Positions 34,238-44,844 of a stretch of 64,000 bases of DNA are shown here, piece by piece. This DNA comes from Melampsora larici-populina 98AG31 (lineage: Eukaryota > Basidiomycota > Pucciniomycetes > Pucciniales > Melampsoraceae). The stretch lies in the NCBI RefSeq assembly GCF_000204055.1, contig NW_006768806.1:314193-378192 (forward strand), given 5' to 3'. The stretch's first letter is position 1. The number at the start of each line of letters is the position of its first letter. The notes below the pieces were generated by a model. It worked only from the letters and a program-made list of their open reading frames with translations. It did no database searches and was not told the DNA's origin. The translations under genes and the position numbers were made by a program.

Positions 34238-35762
34238 GGGCAGCTTTTGGTGATTAAATGAAGACCGAAAATAGAGAAAGTGTTGGGAATGTGAGAATCA
34301 TACGAAAAAAAGGAATCAAGAGTCTTAGATAAAAAAGTGCGCGGAGGTAGGTAGTCTCGATGGGAGAACACACTTTATTTATGTGGGTTTTGTAGTCACA
34401 ATCTGAACTATCGTGTAACATGTTGGACTTCTGATATAGTTAATCAATGGAATCATTATATCCTCCAGCCTTTGTTAGTGTTGCCAGAGTGATTTCCGAA
34501 CGGTAATATCAAGGCATGAATAATTGATATTGTGTAAAAGATGTGCTCTATTGCGTGCCTTTCATAAGTTTGGTGGTGACTATCATTAGAAACACAGCAA
34601 CAAGGCCATCATGAGAGATAGACCGGTGATGGTTGATTGTTTAGTCACATATACAACATCCAATTGTTGGTAGGTGATTATTCAGATTACACGGTCCAAT
34701 TGTTGTTAGGTGATTATAATCAGATTACACCGTCCGATTGTTGTTAGGTGGTTCTTATAAGGAAATGACTATATGTTGCATACAACTCGACTTTTGAGTG
34801 ATTGCATTCCTTTGTGTCGTATCCAATAGGAAATAGTGTATAGTCCTCAATTCTCTTGATCAAGCAAAGCAATCCAATCCTGATCAGGTTGTTACAAGAG
34901 TGGTGCATTGGACCTCCATACGGATCTCTTGGAATTCATCAATTCAATTCAATTAGTTCAATGAATTGGTATTTGCACATATGCTTTCAACATGAAATAT
35001 GCACCACTGTACATCATTTGATGTGTTTGAGTGGTTTGAATGCTGGGTTTTACAATGTTTTTCAAAGTGGCAAGTTTGATCCATTTGTGTAGTTTGTTAA
35101 GATCATAGTACAGCAAGTTCAACTCTTGATTGATTGAATTGGTATTACAAGGGGTTGATCATGAGCGTGTCATCTAAATTACTCTCAATTGCTTGTCAAG
35201 AATTGGGGATAAGGTCTGAAGTTTATATGAAATTTTATAAAAAGACAGAGTAACGTGAAAACTTTAGAGATAATAACTAATTATATGATAGCACAACAAT
35301 GATAAACTATGGAATCTGTCAATCTGAAACCAAAGTGTCATTGGTAGGTGAAACATCATCTTGTTCCACGGAATCAGATTCAGAATCAACATCATAATAA
35401 TCGTCAAGGGTCTTTCCAGGTCCTAATACAGTCGATCCTAGAATGGTTGGAAAAAATGAAAAACTCGACTGGAAGCACAGGTCCGTGCGCGGAGCTGTAG
35501 GGTGACGTTTGGAGAGAGGAGGTGTCAGTTCGAGTCGAGGTCGAGTCGAGGTCGGGGTCCGTGCTGAGCATTAGTGCACAGAGGAGGTGTGTCAAAGGAT
35601 TCTAGTTCGTGGTTCACTCATCCTTCTTTTGACAGCTCTGGACCACCACGATGGCCACGGCTCTTTTGGCGACCCCCCCCCCTTTTGATGGCTCTGGCTT
35701 ATTCTCCCAGCCATCCATCCGCCGTTTCTCTGCCCGTTTTCACAATCGCTAACCGTCCAATC
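34238..35762. other. Gap between cargo gene and Tc1-like gene
   Basis: 34660-34755 holds nearly three units of a ~37 bp tandem repeat (CCAATTGTTGTTAGGTGATTA / CAGATTACACCGT). 35461-35570 is unusually GC-rich with CGAGTCGAGGT repeats and may be the 5' flank of the Tc1-like element. I looked for terminal inverted repeats of that element and could not find them. No gene is seen. Confidence 0.35.
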
Positions 35763-36943
35763 ATGCCGTTTCGACATTATTCTGAGGACCTCAAGTCTGT
35801 AGCCATCCGAATGGCTATCAAAGGCCACAGTCATGCCCACATCAACCAAACTCTTGGATCCAAGATCTCGTACAATTCATTTGCAAGATGGAAGGCTTTA
35901 TTTATCCGCACCAATCGAGTTATCGCAGATCCAGCCACATACGGAGCACGAGGCCAACCACACGCTCTATCTGACGATCACCTCTTGCTCTTGAAAGACA
36001 TAATTACCCATGAGCCTTCTTTATACCTCGATGAGATTCAAAGTCGCCTCCTTCAGATCACCGGCCTTGACATTTCCAGGTCCACGATTTCTCGCGCACT
36101 CAAGACCCGACTCGGTTTATCCTTGCTTGTCACACGAGGAGTTCACCAGAAACAATCCCTGGCGGAGCGTGTTAAGTTTGTTAAGCGAATTGCCAATATC
36201 CCGGCGGAATATTTGGTTTTTATCGGTGGGTGTTCACCTACTTTTGAATCACTCACTGTGCTTACCTTTACCAACTGACTTTATTTATGAAACTGACTTT
36301 GTTTATGAATATACTTGTGTAGACGAATCCGGCGTCGTTGGACGAGATGCTACGAGAAAAAAAAGCTGGGCACCAACGGGTACTCGCACAGTCCGTGCCA
36401 CTCGCTACCAGGAGAATGATCACTGGACCATCCTGCCTGCTGTTTGCGAGCAAGGCATGATCGCAGGCACCGTAGTGAAAGGGCCGGTTGAGCGTGTTCA
36501 CGTAGAACTTTTCCTAGCTCGTAAACTGGTAAGTCGGCATCCGAATTTGTCACATTGAATTATGAAACTGATGGAATTATCATCTGTTTCAACAGCTTCC
36601 CGTCATGAATCCATACCCTGCGCCAAAGTCGGTTCTGATCTTAGACAATGCGAAGATTCATCATGGTGGGAAGATTGAAGAATTATGTCGGGAGAAAGGC
36701 ATATTGTTAATATACTTGCCTGCGTACTCGCCCGACTTGAATCCGATTGAGAAGGCGTTCAATTGTATGAAAAAGCGACTACAACGCGAGCAACGTTGGC
36801 GTTACAAGAATGATAAATGTAGATATATACTTGGTGTTGCTGGCCGAGTGATGACCAGACCTCTTATGCAGCCACTGATTGTATCCAGCGGTTATGTAAC
36901 CCAGTTTTATTGGGATCGATATAATCAACAATTTCCACCTTAG
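35763..36943 (+). CDS. Tc1/mariner transposase, DD34E, apparently intact
   Basis: Three exons (35763-36225, 36323-36528, 36596-36943) join in frame to 338 residues. The N-terminal half (MPFRHYSEDLKSVAIRMAIK, then RGQPHALSDDHLLLL) is the paired-type helix-turn-helix region that binds the element ends. The DDE catalytic triad is visible: DESGVVG (first Asp, just after intron 1), LILDNAKIHH (second Asp), and SPDLNPIEKAF, where Glu lies 34 residues after the second Asp. Enzymes of this family cut and paste DNA at TA sites. All motifs are kept and no stops interrupt it. It sits inside the giant CACTA element, so it is either a nested insertion or cargo. Confidence 0.88.
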
Positions 36944-38245
36944 CCTGGTAAGTAATCCACATTAATTTTATCTCGTCATAAAGATATTTCAAGATTTAAT
37001 ATGTTTTTTTTGGGTATACAACAGGCGCCTAATCGGAGCAACTTGATTAAAGAGATCATTGATGATCTCTTTAATCATGAGATTTTGCAAGATGTTTTGA
37101 GATGATCTCTTTAATCAAGAGATCATCTCAAGATGTTTTGTTTGATAAACAACTTCCACTCGAAAGTTTTATTTTCCACTTTACGTTGTTACTGTCTCTA
37201 GTTATCGGTTTGATCCCTTTTAAAAATTAAGTCATAAAAAAAAAGTTATCGTTTTATTTTTTTGAAATTTTCAAGATAAGAAAATAAATTTGTTAGTTGG
37301 TTTACGTGGTTGGTTTTCTACATCATCGATGAGATTCTTTTGATTAGTCAAGTCATGAAAAATTTTTTTGTCTTTGATTCTTTAGAACTCCCTTAGATAA
37401 TGTTGTTTCTTTGATCTGTCTTGGTTCAGATCAAGAAGTTTGTGATTGATTTGTTGGTATTTGTAATATTTCTTCTTACACGAATAAAAATACCTTGATT
37501 AATATTGCCTATTAAATCATGTTGTTGCATGATCTAGAACGTGCTTTTCAATCAAATTGTTTTTGATTGAAAAGCACGATCCAGAAAGATCTTTGTTTGT
37601 TAGTGTTTAAAGCACTCGGGTGCCTTCAAAGTGCCTCCGAAAACACATCTTTTTGGATGTTCTTTTCGCTGGGAAACACCTGGGTAATATGTTTTGATTT
37701 GGTCTTTTTTTTTCTCTATAAAAGACCAAATCTCTTGATGCGATAGAGAGGTGATAAGGTGATAGGTTATGTCCCATCACCTATCACCAAAGCTCACTCA
37801 CTTAGGTGTTTTCTCGCAGGGCACATATCAATGACCACGTTGTGATTTATGAACAATAGGACTTTGATTTCATTACCTTTGCGAAACACTTTTTTTGGTT
37901 TTAATAGAAAAGGAACAGCAAAACAATTTTTTTGGGGTTTTGTAAACATAGAGCTACTACATGATAAACACTGATATGTGTGTTATAAATGGAGAGACAA
38001 ACTAAGAATCACCTTAAAATGGAGAGACAAACTACGAATCACTTTTTTGAAAGGGGATTTATAAATGGGAGGGAGACCAATAGCGTAAGGTTTTTTTTGG
38101 AATTCTACGCATTCTATCTTTGACAAACCTTTTCATGTTTGAAGGTTGTTCAACTATCAGATAACAGATAAATCCTCTAATATTCATGTATTGAGAATGG
38201 TGCGATGATAATTTCTAAGTTAAAATTCAAATGAGCATAAATCAA
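36944..38245. other. Hairpin-rich non-coding stretch
   Basis: There is no gene. At least five perfect or near-perfect inverted repeats occur in 750 bp: 37045-37076 (15-bp arms), 37098-37130 (13), 37540-37578 (17), 37696-37732 (12-13) and 37758-37788 (10). A 31-bp direct repeat follows (AATGGAGAGACAAACTA near 37990 and 38018). Confidence 0.8.
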
Positions 38246-40616
38246 TTAAAAGCACATGCTTGAATTGAAAGGTTCTCTTGGGTTGTTGATCTCGTCTTCA
38301 ATGAGATGTCGATAAAAGCGGCGGGCCGAATTCATAAGTCTCATAGCAGTTCCGCGTTTGATTCCCATGTCAATGATATCTTTCAAGCCGGTCTCTTCGG
38401 GATACAAAAAAGCATCAAAACGCTCTATATTGTTGTCTAACAGTAATTGAACGGCTTCGTCAACCTTGCCAACTCGTACTCCCGCAAAGGCCATGTAGTC
38501 CTCCATCGTGGCATGGGTCCTAATGCGCTCGAGTTCGTATGGATCCACTACGATGTCATAGCCTTGGGCTTCGGAGATGGTACCCGGTCTGATTGGTGAG
38601 AAGTCATCGATGCCATCGATGACAGGTTCGACAGGTTCATTGCTAGTGAGCAGAGTCTGTAAGGTCACCGGTTTTTTGAGGTCACTCCATTGGAAACCTG
38701 GAAGGTCTGGCGGGATGTCGACAGTTACCGCTGGATCCTTAACCTGCAGTGTGCCAATGAATATACTTCGTGAGTCAGTTAATCAGAGGCAGAGGCATAT
38801 AATCAATTCACATACCATTTCTTCGGCCCATATTCCTAAGAGTTGGAAATTCATGGGCATGACTTTTGTTACATCGTCATGTTTATAAACCCGCCATCCC
38901 TCAGCATTGTTGTTGTTGGCGGTGCTATACTTTAACATTAACTCTGCCAGGGCTTTGTCGGCCGGGTCCTCAGGTGTGGTATGGGCTAGATCGGATAACG
39001 TGGTGTTGACATTGTTGTTGATGTTCTTTGCAAGTAATTGATGTTGGCCAATGGATAGACTCTATTAGCCATAAAAAAAAGATTAGCATCTTTATATGTT
39101 AAGAATATGTATATCGAAATGCAACTTTACCTTTTCAGCCTCCAACTTCTTCTTGTTGGGATCCACCATCATTACATCGATTCCAGAGGTGCGTGTCGGA
39201 TGAGTCGCAAGCGCACGGAAAAAGTTCTTCACATCTTCATCTGATTTGAGTTCCGCCTCGTGGCCTTTACTGTACACTGCGTGACTATGAATGTAGGCCA
39301 AGTAGATAACCGAGTTGGTCGAGTCGGCCACTTTGAAGATGAAGCTGTTACCGGCAGCATTTTTACCCATCTGGTCAGAGTACTCAAATAGAGTGGACTT
39401 CAAGTCTGAGAAGGATTCATTGTTGATATCGATTGAAAACTTGCGCGCTTTGAAAGTGTGAGTAAAAATTTTTGGAGCTCGGTTTTTAGCTACATTAGGT
39501 CCTTTAGTCGGATCCACGCCTTGTTTAGAATGTACCACATATTTAAGCCACATCTCACGCTCCAAAGGTTCTGCGTATGAAAACCACCCATTAATCATTA
39601 TCATTGAAACATTTTTGATGACATAACACTCACCATCGTTAGCACCATCATTGAGAGGCTCCCAAGGCATGTTACCACCACGTGCGTCTTCGGATTCCGC
39701 AGGTGCAGGATCCATTTGATCGGACTCGTTGTCTGAACACAGAGCTACAGAGCTCTCGCGACTGGGTAAAACCATATCGGACGTTTGAGATTGGTAAATG
39801 TTCAAATGCCTTTGGGATAATCCAAAGCTTGAGTTGTTGGAGGTTTCGGAAACATGAGTTTGTGAACCCCAAGAAGCAAGAGATCTATCATCCAGAGGGG
39901 TACTTCTGACTTGCTGAAAGTGATTTTGAGGCGTTTGGACAAGCTGTGGTGAATCCAAGCTGGGCAAAGGATTTGTAAAGGAATTACCACGACTGACGCC
40001 GGAATTGAGGGCCTGATGAGTTTAACTGTTTGGGCTAAGACCAGGATTCAATATCGCATCCAATTGATTGATCGGACTGAAGTTCGGATTCAAGATGTGA
40101 CGATTGGGATTAATTGGAGTGATGTTGGCATTAGCGCTTGGACGGGATTGATTAGTCGATTCTCCAATCATACTACGAGTCGGATTGAACTGCAATGAAT
40201 CCATTGAATCTTCACGCCTAAGACCATGATTCATCGGCAGTCCGTTGCTTCTTGGTTGTGGAGACGGGCTAATCATCCCCAAGGTCATAGTTCCAGGGCC
40301 CATCGGGTTCGACAAATTAGGAGGTGTTGGCGGCATTCCCGGTCGTAGAGACCATTCACACCAACTGGCTTGATGATAAAACACAGTTTGAGTTGGATCA
40401 TTCGGACTAGGCCTGACCAATCGAAGTAATCAGAATAAAAACCCAAAAACAATTGAAGAAAACAGAATAAAAATCAAAAGAAAGACAACAACCGAAAAGA
40501 ACTGACCACTTGTGTACACATTGGCCCTCGATATGCCTCGGCAATTGTGGCGCTTCGTTGTTGGTCAACGTGCCTGCGCTGTTCGGGGTGTGTGAAGGGT
40601 TTGATGGGTTGTTCAT
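38246..40616 (-). CDS. Cargo protein of unknown function, multi-exon
   Basis: I do not recognise the family. Read from 40616 (MNNPSNPSHTPNSAGTLTNN). Early exons are Pro/Ser/Asn-rich and disordered: LVRPSPNDPTQTVFYHQASW, then many NPN repeats. A later exon (about 39965-39630) ends in an acidic, Ser-rich stretch. The best-folded part follows: LEREMWLKYVVHSKQGVDP, KIFTHTFKARKFSIDIN, NSVIYLAYIHSHAVYSKG and RTSGIDVMMVDPNKKKLEAEK. C-terminal exons give GWRVYKHDDVTKVMPMNFQ and a helical tail (TMEDYMAFAGVRVGKVDEAV ... RRFYRHLIEDEI). It lies directly 3' of, and on the same strand as, the 40639-42620 gene, with about 20 bp between them as drawn, so one of the shared borders may be wrong. Confidence 0.5.
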
Positions 40617-40638
40617 CGTGATTTTGGTGATTTTGCTG

Positions 40639-42620
40639 TTATTGACGAGATTTGAAGCTGGTGGCTGATAGGCGAGGATGGAGGAATGGGACAAACAGGA
40701 AAACCGGATGAGATAGGTGAAAGGGTATGGCCATCGTCGAGAGATTCGATATCGACATTGAAGTAAGGCTGAAAGTAATCAAAACTTCATCTTGAGAAAG
40801 TTGTCCAAATATTGGTCGATGTTGAAGAGTCTGTAAAGGCCAGTGTCCGACATCATCTCTGTGTAACTGCTCAGCGCACGGACCTGTGCTTCCAGTCGAG
40901 TTTTTCATTTTTTCCAACCATTCTAGGATCGACTGTAACTCCTTCAGTGCTCGCGCCTGTCCTCTTATCAAGACGTAAGCAATGTCCAACTCGTGTTGTA
41001 GGTCGATTGTGTCTACTTGAAGATCATTAACTTTAGTTTCAAGAATTGAAATCTTCTGCATTGCTTCATCTAGCTTAGAAGAATGCTGTTCAGCGGTGCC
41101 GGCTAGAATACACAGGAGTCAGCTTGAAGAGTTTTGATCTGCTAAAGAAGATAGGAAAACACATACCATTTGCTTGTTGTTGTTGGAGATCTTGGAAAAG
41201 TTTTATACTGGCCTTTTGCTCCATCTCTTCAAGTGAACTTTCAAGATGAGCTAATCGTCGTTCTAGAGTTTGCACTGGATGGATGATTTGATGAGAAATA
41301 TGGTTGCTTAATATTGACCTACTTGTTTTTGAACTTACCTTTCTCTTCTCGCTGTTGCTCCTCTTTGAAGACATCAACACCGCTTTTCTTGTTTGAGGGT
41401 GAAAGATTTCCCTTTGCATTGATAGCTGGGATATCCTGGCCGATCACTGGGCATGGTTTGTAAGATTTCAGCATTTTTTAACAAATGTTGAAGGAATAGA
41501 GAGAGACAGTTACCTAGATTTCCCACTTCAAAGACTTCGGTATCAGAAAACTGAATAAGATCCATATCTTCTGAGACATGAGCTGGGTTTGCTTCTTTGG
41601 CGTGGTTGAGTGGTTCTTGTAATCTCAATTGATTCCAGCCTTGGTGGCCTTGTGAGTGATTCGGGCCAATGTTGAAAAACGTATTCATCAGGCTACTTTC
41701 TTTTTTGATGGGAGAAACTTTGGGCACACTCCAATTTTTTGAAGTCGGATTGTGCGAAGTACCATTTTGATCATTTATAAGAGGCGCAAAGAGGGATTGC
41801 TTCAGTCCTTCAAGTTCTTTTTTTTCGTCTTCATTACTAAGACTCAAAATCGATGAAACTTTTGGTGAAGAGATGGACACGCTGTCCATCTGATTGGAAA
41901 CAATTGGCTTCGATCGTTGACAAACAGTAGTTCTCTTTGCCGTCTTGGGGCGGCTTGAGGACTGCTACAGGAAATCATAATCAATGAACAGAGTTGGAAA
42001 GTGATTAAATCAAAGGTTTGATGCTCACTTTTTTCTTTTTTATAATCTTTGATGTAGACGTGTCACAAACTTCACTCTCCGGCTTTGCTTCCATTCCTAA
42101 TTTTGTTAATAAGTGTCAGTATGTATGTATGGTATTTGACAAAAAAAGAGAAACGACTGACCAATTCCTATGCGCTTATGTGGATAGGAAAATTCTAAAT
42201 CTTGAGATGCAGAGCGCTTTACTAATGGCTCTTTTGGCTTCACAGGCTCAGAGGTGATAGGAGAGGATACCCGAAGATCTTCAAGAGTGGGATACATGTT
42301 GATGATTGGGAAAGCAACCGCTGGGGCATCTGAGGTCGGATCAGGGAAAACTATCGAGAACCCACATCGTCATGAGCATCCTCAAAGTCAAAAAATGAAC
42401 AACAATTTGAGGAGATGAAAGAGGGAGATAAAAAGTTGAACTGACATTCAGGTTGTTTCTCTCGAACTTTCTTTGCTACCTCGCCTTTGCTGAGATTTGA
42501 TCTTATGGGAGTCATTGGATGATGAATGCGCAACCAGTCAAGCATAGTTTGTTTACCAACAGATGGGGCGCTGGGGCCGAGAAAGTTTTCAAGAGTACCT
42601 CTGGCACTGGGTTCTGACAT
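40639..42620 (-). CDS. Cargo coiled-coil protein with SAP-like N-terminus
   Basis: The start at 42620 gives MSEPSARGTLENFLGP, then KQTMLDWLRIHHPMTPIRSN and LSKGEVAKKVREK, resembling an SAP motif (DNA- or chromatin-binding helices). Middle exons are Ser/Lys-rich and disordered with a basic stretch (KIIKKKKSSSRPKTAKR), a possible nuclear signal. C-terminal exons form a coiled coil: VQTLERRLAHLESSLEEMEQ, then LDEAMQKISILETKVNDLQ and LQHELDIAYVLIRGQARALK. The drawn end at 40639 runs through a less protein-like tail, so the true stop may be earlier in another frame. No named family is known to me. Nuclear function is an inference from the basic region and SAP-like match. Confidence 0.5.
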
Positions 42621-43535
42621 AATTATGAGAGAATGGATTTAGGATTGATCGAAGAAGAGAGATTTCCTGCTGGGAAAGCAGAAGAGACGAGTCAAAAATA
42701 AGTGTTGAGGCACTATTCTGAAGTAAGATGGAGAAAGAATCAGGCCTCTAGAGATTTGATATGAAGGGATGAATCCATGAAGCATTAGATACTGACCCGC
42801 ACCTTCAAATTATGTTTCAAAGGAGAAGTTCTTCGTATTTGGAGTTAAGTCGCGACCCCAAATCTACAGTCGCATCATGAGTTGTTTGCAGCATCCTTCA
42901 TGACTTAGAAGCCACTGACAAAGAGCCTTTCACGCTTTTAATTTATGAATGTAGATCGACTGATCAGAAACTTCCATGAGTCAGTCCCACATTTCTCCTT
43001 TTGGCAATTACCTGAGCTACATGACAACCAAACAATGGTTCAGGGTCACAGATCAGTATCTATGATTTTGCTGGTCAATGTGTTACTTGGACCGAATTCT
43101 CAATGGGTCAAACAAAGGAAAACAGTCGATGGTAATCACTTACACGTGTATGCTTGCCATCCAGGATGTATAAACAAAGAAGGAGGGAGAGACACGATAT
43201 ATAGAAAGGCCTATGTTGCTCCTTGATGTTGATTTTTTCATCTTCCATCAACTTGCCGTGCTTTTTTTGTTGGTCTTTTTCGCTTTTATTGCTGGCTCTT
43301 CAAAAGAGAATCATCATATAATTAGTAGCTGATATTGCCTTTACCATCAAAGTCTTTGTTGACCAAGCAGTCCGCAATCTCGTCTTTCTTCTCTCCTTTC
43401 ATCTTGTCTGGTCATTTGATAAAGTTTGAAGTGTGTTATGTTGTCTTTGTTTTTCTACTAACATACATGCTGATCATTTGTTTGGAAATTTTTGATGATC
43501 TTTGATTTCATGGATAGACCTTCAGACTCGCCGTC
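42621..43535. other. Intergenic stretch inside the CACTA element
   Basis: This is the divergent spacer between the coiled-coil gene (minus) and the 43536 gene (plus). A 93-codon frame at 42945-43226 shows no domain. Promoters of both genes are expected here. Confidence 0.3.
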
Positions 43536-44396
43536 ATGCCACCAAGAACACGTAACCCCACTTCAGCAAATGCCTCACCCCTCAGTCCGCCTGCCGAAGG
43601 TCCAAAACTTGGTCAAACCTCTCCTCTTGCATCGGCCCAACGTTTCCGACGTCCACCTCCAGAAGACCCGGTGGCTGCCAAGGTTCAATCTCTTGCGACA
43701 GAGGCGCGAATCTTTCTTACCTACGACTTTGACTCTGTCAGCCACAAGCCTTTGAAGTTACACTGCTATAACATTATATACCTTTTCAATCCTGCTACGA
43801 AGAGTCGACCTGGTGATAAAAAAGATGCACTCAAGAAGGTCCTTATTGACGAAGTGCGCCCCCTCCTCAAACCGTATCTCTTACCTCCTCCTTCTGCGCC
43901 TATGGATACGGATGCAACAGACCTCGATTTTGACCCACTGAGCCGCAAAACCACTCGCCCGATGCTTGTGAAAGCAATTGCAAGCAAGTCACCCAAAACC
44001 GATGTATCGCCCGGTGCCACTATCGATGATGTTTTAATTCTATACAAGACTTAAGTCGACCCTCACCTTAAACTTCCTGCAAGTGATTGCTTCACAAAGA
44101 GGCCTCGGACTGTCCCTATCAACAGACTCAAGAGTGAAAGTATGGAGGACATTCTTCTTTCTTTGCGATATTTTGCACCTCGAGTGTTTGTACGTTCATT
44201 GGCTATGAATAAGGGCTGCCTTACGGACCTATATATCAAGTTTGTTCACGACGGGACTCCTAATAGTCCCCTTATCCTTGGGTATCATTACACCCTTTTG
44301 GATTTGACCGCATTGGATTTTGTAGGGGACTCTATGGAAGAAGACAAAGAGGAGCATGCAAAGTGTAAGCTTCAGACTTCTTCATACGTCTTCTGA
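43536..44396 (+). pseudogene. Unrecognised cargo gene with in-frame TAA
   Basis: A single frame runs from MPPRTRNPTSANASPLSPPA to 44396 but is broken by TAA at 44052-44054 (DVLILYKT-stop-VDPHLKLP). Both sides look protein-like. Upstream is a Pro-rich lead and a helical block (LKLHCYNIIYLFNPATKSRP, then DALKKVLIDEVRPLLKPYL). Downstream is VPINRLKSESMEDILLSLRY, FAPRVFVRSLA and KFVHDGTPNSPLILGYHY. The frame keeps coding character after the stop, so this is a recent nonsense change, a readthrough site, or two exons of one gene with an unseen short intron. No family is recognised. It lies upstream of the transposase on the same strand. Confidence 0.45.
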
Positions 44397-44844
44397 TAAA
44401 TTTGCTTTAGTATTCAGCAGAAGAACTGACTGGATATGCATTTGTATTTGCAGAAAACCAATCATGTCTAATGATCTACAGCCACACTGTTCACAGTTGT
44501 CAAACAAGCACTGATTTCATCAGAAGTTTCTTAGTTTTCATACGCTCATGACCCCAGATAAAGATGTCTTGTATTTTTAATCGTGCAGTATTTGTGTTCG
44601 CTCACACTTTTCTTCCACCTTTTTTAAATTTGGACTCAACCCTTACTCCTATTCAAGAGACTCCCTCATCATGCCTTTTTTTTGAATGTCCGATCATATA
44701 TATTACATTAAAACCCAAAAATAAATTTTTCTTTGATTTTTTTTTCTTCTTTTAAAGGTCTCATATACGTTAAAACACCCCAGAATTATCTCGACTTTGT
44801 ATTATCATCCGTGAAATTGATTGTTGCTTGATTGCTGTTCTCGA
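44397..44844. other. Spacer upstream of the CACTA transposase
   Basis: T-rich non-coding sequence; the transposase promoter is expected just left of 44845. Nothing else is seen. Confidence 0.3.

Noticed and set aside
35592..36553. Minus-strand frames over the Tc1-like gene
   Set aside because: They are antisense to the intact transposase exons.
42945..43226. 93-codon frame in the CACTA interior
   Set aside because: No domain, and it lies in the divergent promoter spacer of two better-supported genes.
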